Source: Desulfosediminicola ganghwensis
GTDB taxonomy: Bacteria > Desulfobacterota > Desulfobulbia > Desulfobulbales > Desulfocapsaceae
Reading direction: 5' to 3'
NCBI RefSeq assembly: GCF_005116675.2
Contig: NZ_CP050699.1
Location: 1,883,001 to 1,947,000, forward strand
DNA: 64,000 nt
Numbering within the stretch: the stretch's first letter is position 1; each line of letters starts with the position of its first letter. The notes beneath the pieces were generated by a model that was given only the letters and a program-made list of their open reading frames with translations, did not search any database and was not told where the DNA came from. A program made the position numbers and the translations under genes. Positions 45,221 through 53,889 of the stretch are shown here, piece by piece.

Positions 45221-45667
45221 CTAATATTCGTCATCATCCGGTTTCGCCGGGGCAAAGGGCGAAATCTTATTTATGATATCGGGCGGAAGTCTGGTCAGTT
45301 TGCCGGTCCTGTCCACTGCCACATGCACAGTGTACCCTTTTACCAACAGTCTGCGTTTTCCATTATCTCCGCCACGATATATACGGTAGTTGAAGGCGCA
45401 CTTCAGCCTGGTCAGCTCGCGGATTTCAGTTTCAATAGTCAGCAGGTCGTCATAGAGGGCCGGGGCCTTGAACCGGGTCCAGCATTCGGTCACCGGCAGT
45501 ACAAAGCCCATTTTCTCTATGTCACTGTAGGCACAGACCCAATCCCGCATCAACTCGGTACGGCCATATTCGAAGTATCGGAGGTAGTTGGCGTTGTACA
45601 CTACTCCCCCGGCGTCGGTATCGCCATACAGAACCCTGACGCTGCTGCTGTGGATATGCTCATTCAT
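45221..45667 (-). CDS. YbgC-like acyl-CoA thioesterase (hotdog fold)
   Basis: A 148-residue 4-hydroxybenzoyl-CoA-thioesterase-type protein. The catalytic loop RVLYGDTDAGGVVYNANYLRY contains the Asp of the YbgC/4HBT family, followed by the long hotdog helix FEYGRTELMRDW. It hydrolyses short or medium acyl-CoA. In E. coli ybgC sits with tol-pal, but here it is the last gene of a hom-apgM run, 6 nt behind apgM and without its own ribosome site, so it is probably translationally coupled. The substrate is unknown, and the metabolic link to homoserine synthesis is not obvious. The acidic C-terminus (PDDDEY) is unusual. Confidence 0.88.
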   Translation of the reverse strand: MNEHIHSSSVRVLYGDTDAGGVVYNANYLRYFEYGRTELMRDWVCAYSDIEKMGFVLPVTECWTRFKAPALYDDLLTIETEIRELTRLKCAFNYRIYRGGDNGKRRLLVKGYTVHVAVDRTGKLTRLPPDIINKISPFAPAKPDDDEY

Positions 45668-45673
45668 AATAGG

Positions 45674-46891
45674 TTATTGTTCAAGCAGTTTTTCGATCAT
45701 TGTATGACCAGCCTCAATGCCATTGCCAAGTTCGCGGTCGATGGCGATTGCTTCTTTTTCGTTGAAGGCGCGGCCGCAGCCGGGAGTAGGGCGACGGGAG
45801 TCATAGATGATGGTTGGTACCGGATCCGTAGTGTGGGTCCGTATGGCGAGCGGTGTAAAGTGATCCATGGTGACTACCATTCTGAACTCTTCCTCCGCCT
45901 CCACCAGATAGTCGAGAATCGGCTTGACGATGCGGGAGTCGAAATCCTCGATAGCCTGCATCTTATCCTCAAGGCTGCCCTTGTGCCCAGCTTCATCAGG
46001 GCCTTCGAGGTGGACAAAGGTGAAATCCTGCACCTTAAGACTCTCAATAGCTGCCTGGGCCTTGCCCTCATAGTTGGTATCGATGTAGCCGGTCGCACCT
46101 TCGATATCCAGGATGGAAAGCCCGCCTACCACACCAAGGCCTTTCAACAGATCAACGGCGCTGATCATGGAACCGCTGATGTCAAAACGTGACGTTAAGG
46201 GCGGGGCGCTGGGCATCTTTCCTTCTCCCCAGAGCCAGACCATGTTGGCAGGGGCTTTGCCCGCTGCAATCCGTGTCTGGTTGACAGGATGGTCTGCAAG
46301 AGTTTTCTCTATTTTTTCAATAAGTTCTTTCCAGGTGGAATCCTGCAGGTACCGGTTGAAAAACTCACTGACATTCTGCTCGATATAATCGTGCGGAGGC
46401 ACAGTCTCAAAACCGGGATGGGCACCTTTCAATACCATCAGATGGCGATAGCTCACCCCTGGGTGAAAAGTGAACATCTCATTGGCGCATTCATTATTCA
46501 GGGCAGTGATCAACTGATGGGATTCTTCGTTGCTGATGTGGCCGGCGCTGAAGTCAACCATTTGCACACTGCCGTCGGAGCCGCGCTCAAGGGTAACCAT
46601 ATTACAACGAAAGGCGGTCTCGTCATCGGCAAGTTCAACTCCCATTGCAGCGGCTTCAAGGGGTGATCTGCCTGTATAGTAGAGGGCCGGCGCATAACCG
46701 AGCAGGGACATGTTGGCCACGTCGCTGCCTGGTGGAAAACCCTCCGGAACGGTTCGGTTCAAAAAGAGCTCTCCATTTTTGCAGAGCTCGTCAATGGTCG
46801 GGATCTGGGCAGCTTCGAGCGGTGTTTTATCGCCGAGCTGGGCGACGGGATAGTCTCCCATACCGTCGCCAACAAGGATGACATATTTCAT
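45674..46891 (-). CDS. apgM: ApgM-type cofactor-independent phosphoglycerate mutase / proposed homoserine kinase
   Basis: A 405-residue member of the alkaline-phosphatase superfamily, archaeal-type apgM subgroup. Metal and active-site motifs are VGDGMGDYP at the N-terminus, the serine region SDVANMSLLGY, HLEGPDEAGHKG, MDHFTPLAIRTHT and the terminal GHTMIEKLL. It could interconvert 3- and 2-phosphoglycerate. However, it is 12 nt behind homoserine dehydrogenase in the same operon, and in bacteria with this arrangement the protein has been proposed to act as the homoserine kinase that leads to threonine. I regard that as the more likely role here; no classical ThrB is visible in the window. Confidence 0.9.
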   Translation of the reverse strand: MKYVILVGDGMGDYPVAQLGDKTPLEAAQIPTIDELCKNGELFLNRTVPEGFPPGSDVANMSLLGYAPALYYTGRSPLEAAAMGVELADDETAFRCNMVTLERGSDGSVQMVDFSAGHISNEESHQLITALNNECANEMFTFHPGVSYRHLMVLKGAHPGFETVPPHDYIEQNVSEFFNRYLQDSTWKELIEKIEKTLADHPVNQTRIAAGKAPANMVWLWGEGKMPSAPPLTSRFDISGSMISAVDLLKGLGVVGGLSILDIEGATGYIDTNYEGKAQAAIESLKVQDFTFVHLEGPDEAGHKGSLEDKMQAIEDFDSRIVKPILDYLVEAEEEFRMVVTMDHFTPLAIRTHTTDPVPTIIYDSRRPTPGCGRAFNEKEAIAIDRELGNGIEAGHTMIEKLLEQ

Positions 46892-46903
46892 AGGGGCTTG
46901 CTG

Positions 46904-48208
46904 TTATTCCGGGTTAAGCATGCGAATTTTAACGGTAGGAGTGGTGCAGAATTCCAGAGCGTCGATCTCCTGGATTGCCTGTTCAACAGCTCCCTCGGTG
47001 GCCCTGTGGGTCCTGAATACGATATCAACGGGGCCGTTGGCGTCACGATCGGGTTGGATCATAGAGCGAATGGAAATTCCGTACTTGCCGAAAATGCCGG
47101 TGATGGTGGAGAGAACGCCGGGCTTGTCGAGTACGGTGACACGGAAATAGAATGGGCAGACAAGCTCGCTCATCGGAGTGATGGTCGGCTGGCCGATGTG
47201 TTCAGGCAAATACGAGAGCGCCGGTACACGATTGATAGACCCTGCGATGATGTTACGGCTGATATCTGCTACATCAGCGGCAACTGCGCTGCCGGTGGGC
47301 ATCATACCTGCGCCCTGGCCGTAGAGCAGTACGTCGCCTACGGTATCGCCGTTAACGAGAATGCCGTTGAATGCTCCGCCGATGGTGGCCAGCATATGAT
47401 CTTCCGGTACCATGGTCGGATGCACGCGGGCCTCGACATTGTCGATGTGGTTACGGCTGATTGCCAGCAACTTGATGCGGCAGCCGATCTTTCTGGCATA
47501 CTCGATATCGATCGGTTCAATTTTAGAGATACCTTCGACGCTGATGTGGTCGAGTTTCACATCGAGTCCATAGGCTATGGTCATCAGGATCGCCAGCTTA
47601 TGAGCGGTGTCGATACCTTCCACATCATATGTTGGGTCCGCCTCGGCGAATCCAAGCTCCTGAGCGGTTTTCAGTACTTCCTCAAAGGCCATGCCGTGGT
47701 CAGTCATCTGGCTGAGGATGTAGTTTGCGGTGCCGTTCATGATGCCCTTGATGGAGTTGATCCGGTTGGCGACCAAACCTTCTTTCATCGACTTTATGAT
47801 AGGGATACCGCCGCCGACACTGGCCTCAAAACCCACCTCTACGTTCTGCTTGACGGCGGCATCAAAGATCTCTTTGCCGTGAATAGAAAGCAATGCCTTG
47901 TTGGCGGTAACGACATGTTTGCCTTTGGCGATAGCCTCCAGCATAAATGTTCTGGCAGGTTCCATGCCGCCGATCAGCTCAACTACGATGTCGATCTGGG
48001 GATCGTTGAAGATATCGTTTGCGTCTTTGGTCAGCGTGACGTCGGTGAACGGCTCGCCGAGTTCGGTGATACCGATGTCTGCAACACGGGTCAGCACTAC
48101 ATCTGCGCCCATTTTTTGCTGGAGTCTCTCTCTCTGGTCGTGCAGTGCCTGCGCAAGGCCGCGGCCGACGGTACCAAAACCAATAAGACCTACTTGGATC
48201 TGTTTCAT
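46904..48208 (-). CDS. hom: Homoserine dehydrogenase with ACT domain
   Basis: A 434-residue enzyme that reduces aspartate semialdehyde to homoserine. It has the NAD(P)-binding GLIGFGTVGRGLAQAL at the N-terminus, the catalytic segment GGGIPIIKSMKEGLVANRIN, GIMNGTANYILSQM and EADPTYDVEGIDTAHKLAI, and a C-terminal ACT domain (about 350-430, YFRVTVLDKPGVLSTITGIF) that normally binds threonine for feedback inhibition. It is the first gene of the operon with apgM and the YbgC-like gene. The length fits the standard monofunctional enzyme, with no aspartokinase fused. Confidence 0.97.
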   Translation of the reverse strand: MKQIQVGLIGFGTVGRGLAQALHDQRERLQQKMGADVVLTRVADIGITELGEPFTDVTLTKDANDIFNDPQIDIVVELIGGMEPARTFMLEAIAKGKHVVTANKALLSIHGKEIFDAAVKQNVEVGFEASVGGGIPIIKSMKEGLVANRINSIKGIMNGTANYILSQMTDHGMAFEEVLKTAQELGFAEADPTYDVEGIDTAHKLAILMTIAYGLDVKLDHISVEGISKIEPIDIEYARKIGCRIKLLAISRNHIDNVEARVHPTMVPEDHMLATIGGAFNGILVNGDTVGDVLLYGQGAGMMPTGSAVAADVADISRNIIAGSINRVPALSYLPEHIGQPTITPMSELVCPFYFRVTVLDKPGVLSTITGIFGKYGISIRSMIQPDRDANGPVDIVFRTHRATEGAVEQAIQEIDALEFCTTPTVKIRMLNPE

Positions 48209-48598
48209 AATCTGTAGCTAAAATGTAGAAGTTTGCTTGTGACTTGGTGCAAAAGCAGGGGAGTGCACAATCTGAAGGGGATGTTGGATCGGAGCCCCCT
48301 GACGAACTCCGAGGATCATTTATTGGGCAAAAAATACCCGCTTTAAGGATGAAAGTCAAAATGTTCAGCCAGATATTTTTCTGGCCTCTGAGATGAAATT
48401 AGGCTATATTTACGCCTTGCTTTGATTCGGGTGGGATAATAATCTGTAGTATATTGTGATTATTGACTTTCACCCGTCTGATTCCTCCGTCGAAGTCCTG
48501 GCGGGGTGTGGTCGAATGGAAGGATATTCTATCGATGTTTCACTGGGCGCAATAAGCGAACAGTTTTTATTTTTATATATCTTATAAGGAGAGAAGCA
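48209..48598. other. Divergent intergenic region hom / adk
   Basis: About 390 bp, AT-rich, between divergent starts. Must hold both promoters. I see no RNA gene or riboswitch that I can name. Confidence 0.4.
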
Positions 48599-49279
48599 AT
48601 GGGTAAAAACATCCTGGTTTTCGGACCGAATGGAAGCGGTAAAGGCACTCAGGGCGCAATCGTTCAGAAAAAATACGATATCCCTCATATCGAGTCCGGT
48701 GCGATTTTCAGAGAGCACATTGGTGGTGGAACCGAGCTTGGCAAGAAAGCCAAAGAATTCATCGAGCGCGGTGACCTGGTTCCTGATGAGATCACTATCC
48801 CGATGATGATTGCCCGTCTGCAGAAAGATGATTGTAAAGCAGGTTGGATTCTTGACGGTTTCCCACGTTCCAAGGATCAGGCAGTTACTCTGGCCGAGAC
48901 TCTTGAAAAAGAAGGACTGGCACTCGATTATGTAATCGAGATCGTTCTCGATCGTGACATCGCCAAAGAGCGTATCATGGGTCGTCGTCTCTGCGTAAAC
49001 GACAATAACCATCCGAATCACATCGCTTTCGACGCTATTAAGCCGGTGGAAAAAGATGGTAAGCTTGTTTGTCGTGTTTGCGGTGGCGATCTGAATACCC
49101 GTGCTGACGATCAGGACGAAGACGCTATCGATAAGCGCCACGGCATCTATTACGACGAAGAGACCGGTACCATGGCAGCTGTAAATTACTTCAAGAACGG
49201 CAGCGGCCCGAAAGTAATTTCCGTAGATGGCTCCAAGTCCATCGGTGAAGTGACCGAGTCCATTATGAGCGAGCTGTAG
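48599..49279 (+). CDS. adk: Adenylate kinase, long-LID cysteine-containing type
   Basis: A 226-residue kinase that equilibrates ATP + AMP with 2 ADP. The P-loop is GPNGSGKGTQG, the AMP-binding part IESGAIFREHIGGGTELG and LDGFPRSKDQA, and the LID contains RRLCVNDNNHPNHI and VCRVCGGDLNTRADDQDE. The Cys-x25-30-Cys-x2-Cys arrangement resembles the metal-binding LID (zinc, cobalt or iron) of the Desulfovibrio enzyme, which this sequence resembles more than E. coli Adk. The start was set at the ATG after AAGGAGAG; an open frame continues 31 codons upstream but has no similarity. In sulfate reducers the enzyme recycles AMP released from sulfate activation. Confidence 0.96.
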   Translation: MGKNILVFGPNGSGKGTQGAIVQKKYDIPHIESGAIFREHIGGGTELGKKAKEFIERGDLVPDEITIPMMIARLQKDDCKAGWILDGFPRSKDQAVTLAETLEKEGLALDYVIEIVLDRDIAKERIMGRRLCVNDNNHPNHIAFDAIKPVEKDGKLVCRVCGGDLNTRADDQDEDAIDKRHGIYYDEETGTMAAVNYFKNGSGPKVISVDGSKSIGEVTESIMSEL

Positions 49280-49334
49280 AAAGCCGCTTGGGAATCCTGA
49301 TAGAATTGATGGATTTCATGTTTATAGTTCAAAC

Positions 49335-49374
49335 AAGGGCATACCCGCAGGTTTAAGGTGTGCCCTTATTTTTT
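49335..49374 (+). terminator. Terminator downstream of adk
   Basis: AAGGGCATAC pairs with GTGTGCCCTT (one wobble), 13-nt loop, then ATTTTTT. Confidence 0.9.
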
Positions 49375-49561
49375 GCCTTACTGCTGAGGCGTTATATAAC
49401 ATCGAACCCCAAACGGGGAGACAGGTCATAGGGTGTCGGATGTACCGGAAGTGTCCCGATGGCCTTTTATGGTATATGGGCCAAGTGCCCAACAATATTA
49501 CAGGTCGCTCAAACGACCATAGATAGATTCCGCGATGTAAGGAGTTTATCGGTATTTCATT

Positions 49562-51121
49562 ATGGAAGAACAGACGAAGAACAACAGAGTTGGAAAAGTA
49601 TATCTCGTAGGTGCTGGACCTGGTGATCCCGGACTCATTACAGTGCGAGGAAAATACCTGCTTGAGAAGGCAGAGGTCTTGGTCTATGACTATCTGGCGA
49701 GCAAGAAATTGCTCAAGCACGTCTCTAAGACCACCAAGCTGGTTTATGCCGGCAAGCGTGGCGGTGTAAAGCATACCCATACCCAGGAAGAGATCAACCA
49801 GATGCTGGTCGATTACGCCAAGGAAGGCAAGGTAGTAGTTCGCCTCAAAGGTGGAGACCCATTCATCTTTGGTCGAGGCGGTGAAGAGGTACAGGAACTC
49901 TTCAAGGCAGGGGTTCCTTTCGAGGTTGTACCAGGTGTAACTTCCGCAACTGCGGCAGCTACTTATGCAGGTATTCCGATAACCCATCGCGACTACACTG
50001 CCTCTGTAGCATTTTTGACCGGCCACGAAGATCCAACCAAGAAGAACTCCAATATCGACTGGGCTAAATTGGCCACCGGCGTTGGTACCCTGGTAATTTA
50101 TATGGGTATCAAGAACCTGCCAACCATTGTCGAGAATCTGGTCAAGAATGGTCGTGACCCCAAGACTCCGGTCGCAGTGGTACGCTGGGCATCCACCCCG
50201 GAACAGCGTTCTGTTGTGGGCAATCTGGAGACCATTACGGATATTGTTCGCGATGCTGGTATTACCCCACCATCTTTGATTATCGTAGGCGACGTGGTCA
50301 AGCTGAAAGAGGTCACTGACTGGTATGAGAAACGGCCGTTGTTCGGCAAGAAAATTATCGTTACCAGGACCAGGGAGCAGGCCAGCGAACTGATGGTAGG
50401 TTTAGAGGAAGCCGGGGCAAACTGTCTTGAGTACTCAACCATCAACATCGAGCCTGTTGAGAACTACGATGTGCTTGACGGTGAACTGGAGCGTTTGAAT
50501 GAGTACCACTGGATTCTCTTTACCTCGCTCAACGGTGTGAAATATTTCTTCGATCGTCTCTTTGAGCGCGGCCTGGATGCGCGTGACCTGAAAGGCCCGG
50601 ATATCGGTGTGGTTGGCAAGTCGACCGCAGATTACCTCATGCAGTACGGTCTGAACGCTGATCTTATCCCCAGTGTCTTCACCGGAGAGGGACTCGCCGA
50701 GAGTCTGCTCGACCAGGGTGTCGAGGGGCGTAACATTCTCATTCCCAGAGCAGTACAGGCCCGGGAAATTCTGCCCGAGACTCTGCGGGGAGCTGGTGCC
50801 CAGGTGACTGTAACACCGGTTTACCAGAATATACCGCCCCAGGGACGAAAGGATGCTCTGCGTGAGGACCTTGAAGCCGGTGATGTTGATATGATAACAT
50901 TTACCAGCTCTTCAACCGTACGTAACTTCCTGACCATGGTTGAAGCTAAAGACAGTGAAGAATTGCAGCAGCTGCTGGCTGGTGTGAAGATTGCGGCCAT
51001 AGGCCCGATTACCGCCAAGACCGTTACCGACAACGGCTTGAAGGTAGATATTCAGCCGCAAGAATACACCATTCAGGCGTTGGTGGATGCAATCACCAAC
51101 TTCTTTACCGAGCAGAACTAG
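49562..51121 (+). CDS. cobA-hemD: Uroporphyrinogen-III C-methyltransferase / uroporphyrinogen-III synthase fusion
   Basis: A 519-residue two-domain protein. Residues about 12-255 are a SAM-dependent uroporphyrinogen III methyltransferase ([66 protein letters not shown]). Residues about 262-515 are the HemD synthase ([47 protein letters not shown]). It makes uroporphyrinogen III and methylates it to precorrin-2, the branch to siroheme, cobalamin and alternative haem. This fusion is common in Desulfobacterota and Clostridia. Monocistronic here, with its own terminator; its AAGGAG box lies unusually far (about 20 nt) from the ATG. Confidence 0.96.
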   Translation: MEEQTKNNRVGKVYLVGAGPGDPGLITVRGKYLLEKAEVLVYDYLASKKLLKHVSKTTKLVYAGKRGGVKHTHTQEEINQMLVDYAKEGKVVVRLKGGDPFIFGRGGEEVQELFKAGVPFEVVPGVTSATAAATYAGIPITHRDYTASVAFLTGHEDPTKKNSNIDWAKLATGVGTLVIYMGIKNLPTIVENLVKNGRDPKTPVAVVRWASTPEQRSVVGNLETITDIVRDAGITPPSLIIVGDVVKLKEVTDWYEKRPLFGKKIIVTRTREQASELMVGLEEAGANCLEYSTINIEPVENYDVLDGELERLNEYHWILFTSLNGVKYFFDRLFERGLDARDLKGPDIGVVGKSTADYLMQYGLNADLIPSVFTGEGLAESLLDQGVEGRNILIPRAVQAREILPETLRGAGAQVTVTPVYQNIPPQGRKDALREDLEAGDVDMITFTSSSTVRNFLTMVEAKDSEELQQLLAGVKIAAIGPITAKTVTDNGLKVDIQPQEYTIQALVDAITNFFTEQN

Positions 51122-51134
51122 TATAGTCTAAAAC

Positions 51135-51163
51135 CACAGGGGCTGATTTTATCAGCCCCTGTG
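51135..51163 (+). terminator. Terminator downstream of cobA-hemD
   Basis: A perfect 13-bp stem CACAGGGGCTGAT with its complement across TTT. No long T-run. Confidence 0.8.
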
Positions 51164-51232
51164 TCGAAGCTTTCTGCATATTGTCCATTATCGCCGGTTG
51201 TCCACCAACACAGGTTGTAACATGGAGCCTAT

Positions 51233-51697
51233 ATGTCAGTAACACCTCATCAAATTCTGTCTGCAGAGACGAACCTGTCGCTTGCAGAACCCTTTCCTTT
51301 TCCCGAACATATCCGGTATCTTCGTGACACCCCCGAAGGGGCGGAACAACGTGTGGTCGAGGTTGATGACCAGGACCAAGAAGAGAGTGAGGAGCACCGT
51401 GTCCTGCTCTGCCGGGTTTGCAGTTATACGATTACTTCAGAAAAACAAAGTATCGAGATGAATGGTTCCCATCGCCATACATTTTTCAATCCTGCCGGAA
51501 TTGTTTTTGAGCTTGGTTGCTTTGCTGAGGCGAGCGGAGTGGCGCTGTTTGGAGACGCCAGTTCTGATTTTTCATGGTTTTCCGGTTATGCCTGGCGGGT
51601 TGCGGTTTGTGCCAGATGCGGCACGCATCTGGGCTGGCAATTTTCAGGCGCACGCACTTTCTATGGTTTAATTTTGAAGCATCTGGCACAGGGGTAG
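51233..51697 (+). CDS. Bacterial cereblon-like protein with CULT domain
   Basis: A 154-residue protein whose C-terminal 100 residues match the CULT domain, the ligand-binding domain of eukaryotic cereblon also found in bacteria such as Magnetospirillum (MsCI4). The zinc ligands are C60/C63 (LCRVC) and C126/C129 (CARC). FFNPAGIVFELGCF and SWFSGYAWRVAVC are family blocks. The aromatic cage is complete: W115, W121, W135 and F137, with the same 6-14-2 spacing as the human cage W380, W386, W400, F402. The first about 55 residues are acidic and probably disordered. Start after TGGAG. The natural ligand and role are unknown. It stands alone behind the cobA-hemD terminator. Confidence 0.88.
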   Translation: MSVTPHQILSAETNLSLAEPFPFPEHIRYLRDTPEGAEQRVVEVDDQDQEESEEHRVLLCRVCSYTITSEKQSIEMNGSHRHTFFNPAGIVFELGCFAEASGVALFGDASSDFSWFSGYAWRVAVCARCGTHLGWQFSGARTFYGLILKHLAQG

Positions 51698-52303
51698 GCT
51701 TTCCTCTGTTGCTCGCAGTAGGCCTCATCTGGTGTCTGATCTGATAGGATTTCATGTGGCCTTATGGTGTTATCTCTCTCGATATAGCTAACACTTAGAA
51801 GGCCTCAGTATGTCAAGGGCCAAAGAAATCTATTAACAGGAAAGGGGCAATTCCCTCTTGTTTTTTTTCAAAGTGATTCAATTCATTGGACAATAGTTCC
51901 AGCTTGGGTTTCATATTCGGTTGCAGGCAGGTCCTACACCAAACACTTATTGAGGTTCCGACCTTTGTCGAATCATTTGCAGTTACCGACCAGGTAGCAA
52001 CCTGGCAGATTAAATAGCCCGCAATCCCACTTCACTTAAAATGAATCGACTCCAGTTGCAGGGTGGTTTATTTCCCTGCGACCTAGAAACAATTATGTAC
52101 CCTTGTGCCGTCCCATTCAAAACAACTAGGTAGTCCATACAGGCCCTCCTTAGTTATGTGCGAGCTCGGGGAAGGGGTAGAACCAATTCCAAGAAATTCA
52201 ATCTCCTTGCATGTACGAGGAGCAGAACAGGTGACCAATCAAAACTTGTGGTTGCCGTAGTGTCAGGTCATATAATTTTCACCGGGATGTGATGCTGCAT
52301 ATG
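51698..52303. other. Gene-free stretch before the IS dimer
   Basis: About 600 bp with no supported gene. It has T- and A-rich parts near 51860 and no long open frame; it may be degraded DNA flanking mobile elements. Confidence 0.4.
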
Positions 52304-52314
52304 GGGTCGGTCCT

Positions 52315-53878
52315 GAATGGCGCTAGTTTAAGCGTGTTTTATAGGTGAAAAGCAACTGAATATATTGGCAAAAATTGGTATAATTTGCTATGCGAAACCA
52401 ACACCAAATCATGCCAATGTTGCCCGGTTTTCACCTTCCCAAACGAGGTAGAAAACCTCATAGCCAACAACAAAAATTTGCTCGAAAAATCACTTCCCTC
52501 AGACAGAACTCTTTTAAACAGATAGGAGAGATTTTTGGGCAATTCATTCCCACGAAATTGCTCAAACAGGATCCTTCGGGAAAGATGAGCAGACGACGTT
52601 TGTTTACCAAGGAAAACACTTTTTGGTCCTTCTTAGGCCAAGTCCTTGATGCAGACGGTGGATGTAGAGAAGCTGTAAAAAAGTTGCAATCATATGCATC
52701 TAACCACGGCCTTCGGCTTCCATCATCATCTACCGCTTCATATTGCTGTGCACGTAAGAAATTAGATGAAAATCTGCTTGTTGAGGTGTTTCAACATACT
52801 GCTAAATGGTCCGGAGCACGACGTGCATCTCATTCATTAAATGATCGCCAGGTAATTGTTGTTGATGGGACAGGTGTTACAATGGCGGATACAGCAGAAA
52901 ATCAAGAGCTTTGGCCACAGTCATCGAACCAGAAACCAGGATGCGGCTTCCCCTCAGCACGAATATGCGCATACTTTTCATTGCAAACCGGAACAATGCT
53001 CAGCTATGCCATCGGTAATAAAAAGAGTAACGAACTTCCATTGTTCCGTAAGCAGTGGTCCACCTTTGAGGCTGGTGATATCTTTCTTGGTGATAAAGGT
53101 TTTTGTAGTTACTTCGATTTAGCCGAGCTGAAAAAACGCTGTGTTGATAGTGTGATAACACTTGCTCGTAGAAAACCAGTCGGTAGGAAAAACTGCATTA
53201 AAGAATTCGCTCCTGATGATCTACTGATTGAATGGAAAAAACCAGTATACAGGGAAATGGTGTCGTATTCGCGGAAAACCTGGGAGGACCTTCCCGACAA
53301 ACTCGTTATGAGACAAATCAAAGTAAAGGTGACTCAATCAGGGTTTAGAACAAAAGAATTTCATATTGTTACCACGCTAATCGATCAAGATCAGTACCTG
53401 AAAGACGAAATTGCAGCGTTATACCTTAAGCGTTGGGATGTCGAACTTTTCTTTCGTGATATCAAGACAACGATGGGATTTGATATCCTCCGGTGCCAAT
53501 CGCCTGAAATGATAAAGAAAGAAATTTTAATGTACTTCATAGCGTACAACTGCATCCGGCGCATAATGTTACAAGCGACACAGCTGGTAGACATTGATAT
53601 CCGGTCTATCAGTTTCAAAGGAAGTCTACAGGCTATTAGAAGTTGGGAACCACGGTTGGGGTCCTCTAGGTTGAGCACAAATGAAAGACAAAACATGCTC
53701 TCAGATTTATCCTTTGTCGTGGCTCGTTGCAAAGTTTTCGACAGGCCTGGACGAAGCGATCCGCGGTGTCTTAAGCGAAGACCAAAACCTTATCAGTTAC
53801 TCAACAAACCTAGAAGTGAAATGGTCGAAATACAGCATCGGAGCAGATATGAAAAAAAGGCTTAAACTAGCGCCATTC
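52315..53878 (+). mobile_element. IS4-family insertion sequence, copy 2 (1564 bp)
   Basis: Same 19-bp inverted repeats and length as the element at 27-28.6 kb, opposite orientation. Flanked by the direct repeat GGGTCGGTCCT at 52304-52314 and 53879-53889, the latter shared with copy 3. Confidence 0.97.
52390..53865 (+). CDS. IS4-family transposase, copy 2
   Basis: A 491-residue DDE transposase, protein-identical to copies 1 and 3, with Asp159, Asp235 and Glu352 in the Y-(2)-R-(3)-E-(6)-K context. Intact. It begins 75 bp inside the left end and reads towards the directly adjoining copy 3. Confidence 0.96.
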   Translation: MRNQHQIMPMLPGFHLPKRGRKPHSQQQKFARKITSLRQNSFKQIGEIFGQFIPTKLLKQDPSGKMSRRRLFTKENTFWSFLGQVLDADGGCREAVKKLQSYASNHGLRLPSSSTASYCCARKKLDENLLVEVFQHTAKWSGARRASHSLNDRQVIVVDGTGVTMADTAENQELWPQSSNQKPGCGFPSARICAYFSLQTGTMLSYAIGNKKSNELPLFRKQWSTFEAGDIFLGDKGFCSYFDLAELKKRCVDSVITLARRKPVGRKNCIKEFAPDDLLIEWKKPVYREMVSYSRKTWEDLPDKLVMRQIKVKVTQSGFRTKEFHIVTTLIDQDQYLKDEIAALYLKRWDVELFFRDIKTTMGFDILRCQSPEMIKKEILMYFIAYNCIRRIMLQATQLVDIDIRSISFKGSLQAIRSWEPRLGSSRLSTNERQNMLSDLSFVVARCKVFDRPGRSDPRCLKRRPKPYQLLNKPRSEMVEIQHRSRYEKKA

Positions 53879-53889
53879 GGGTCGGTCCT

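Noticed and set aside
46898-48217. Long open frame opposite the homoserine dehydrogenase gene
   Set aside because: It mirrors hom almost exactly, has no recognisable domain, and hom has all catalytic motifs. It is a shadow frame.
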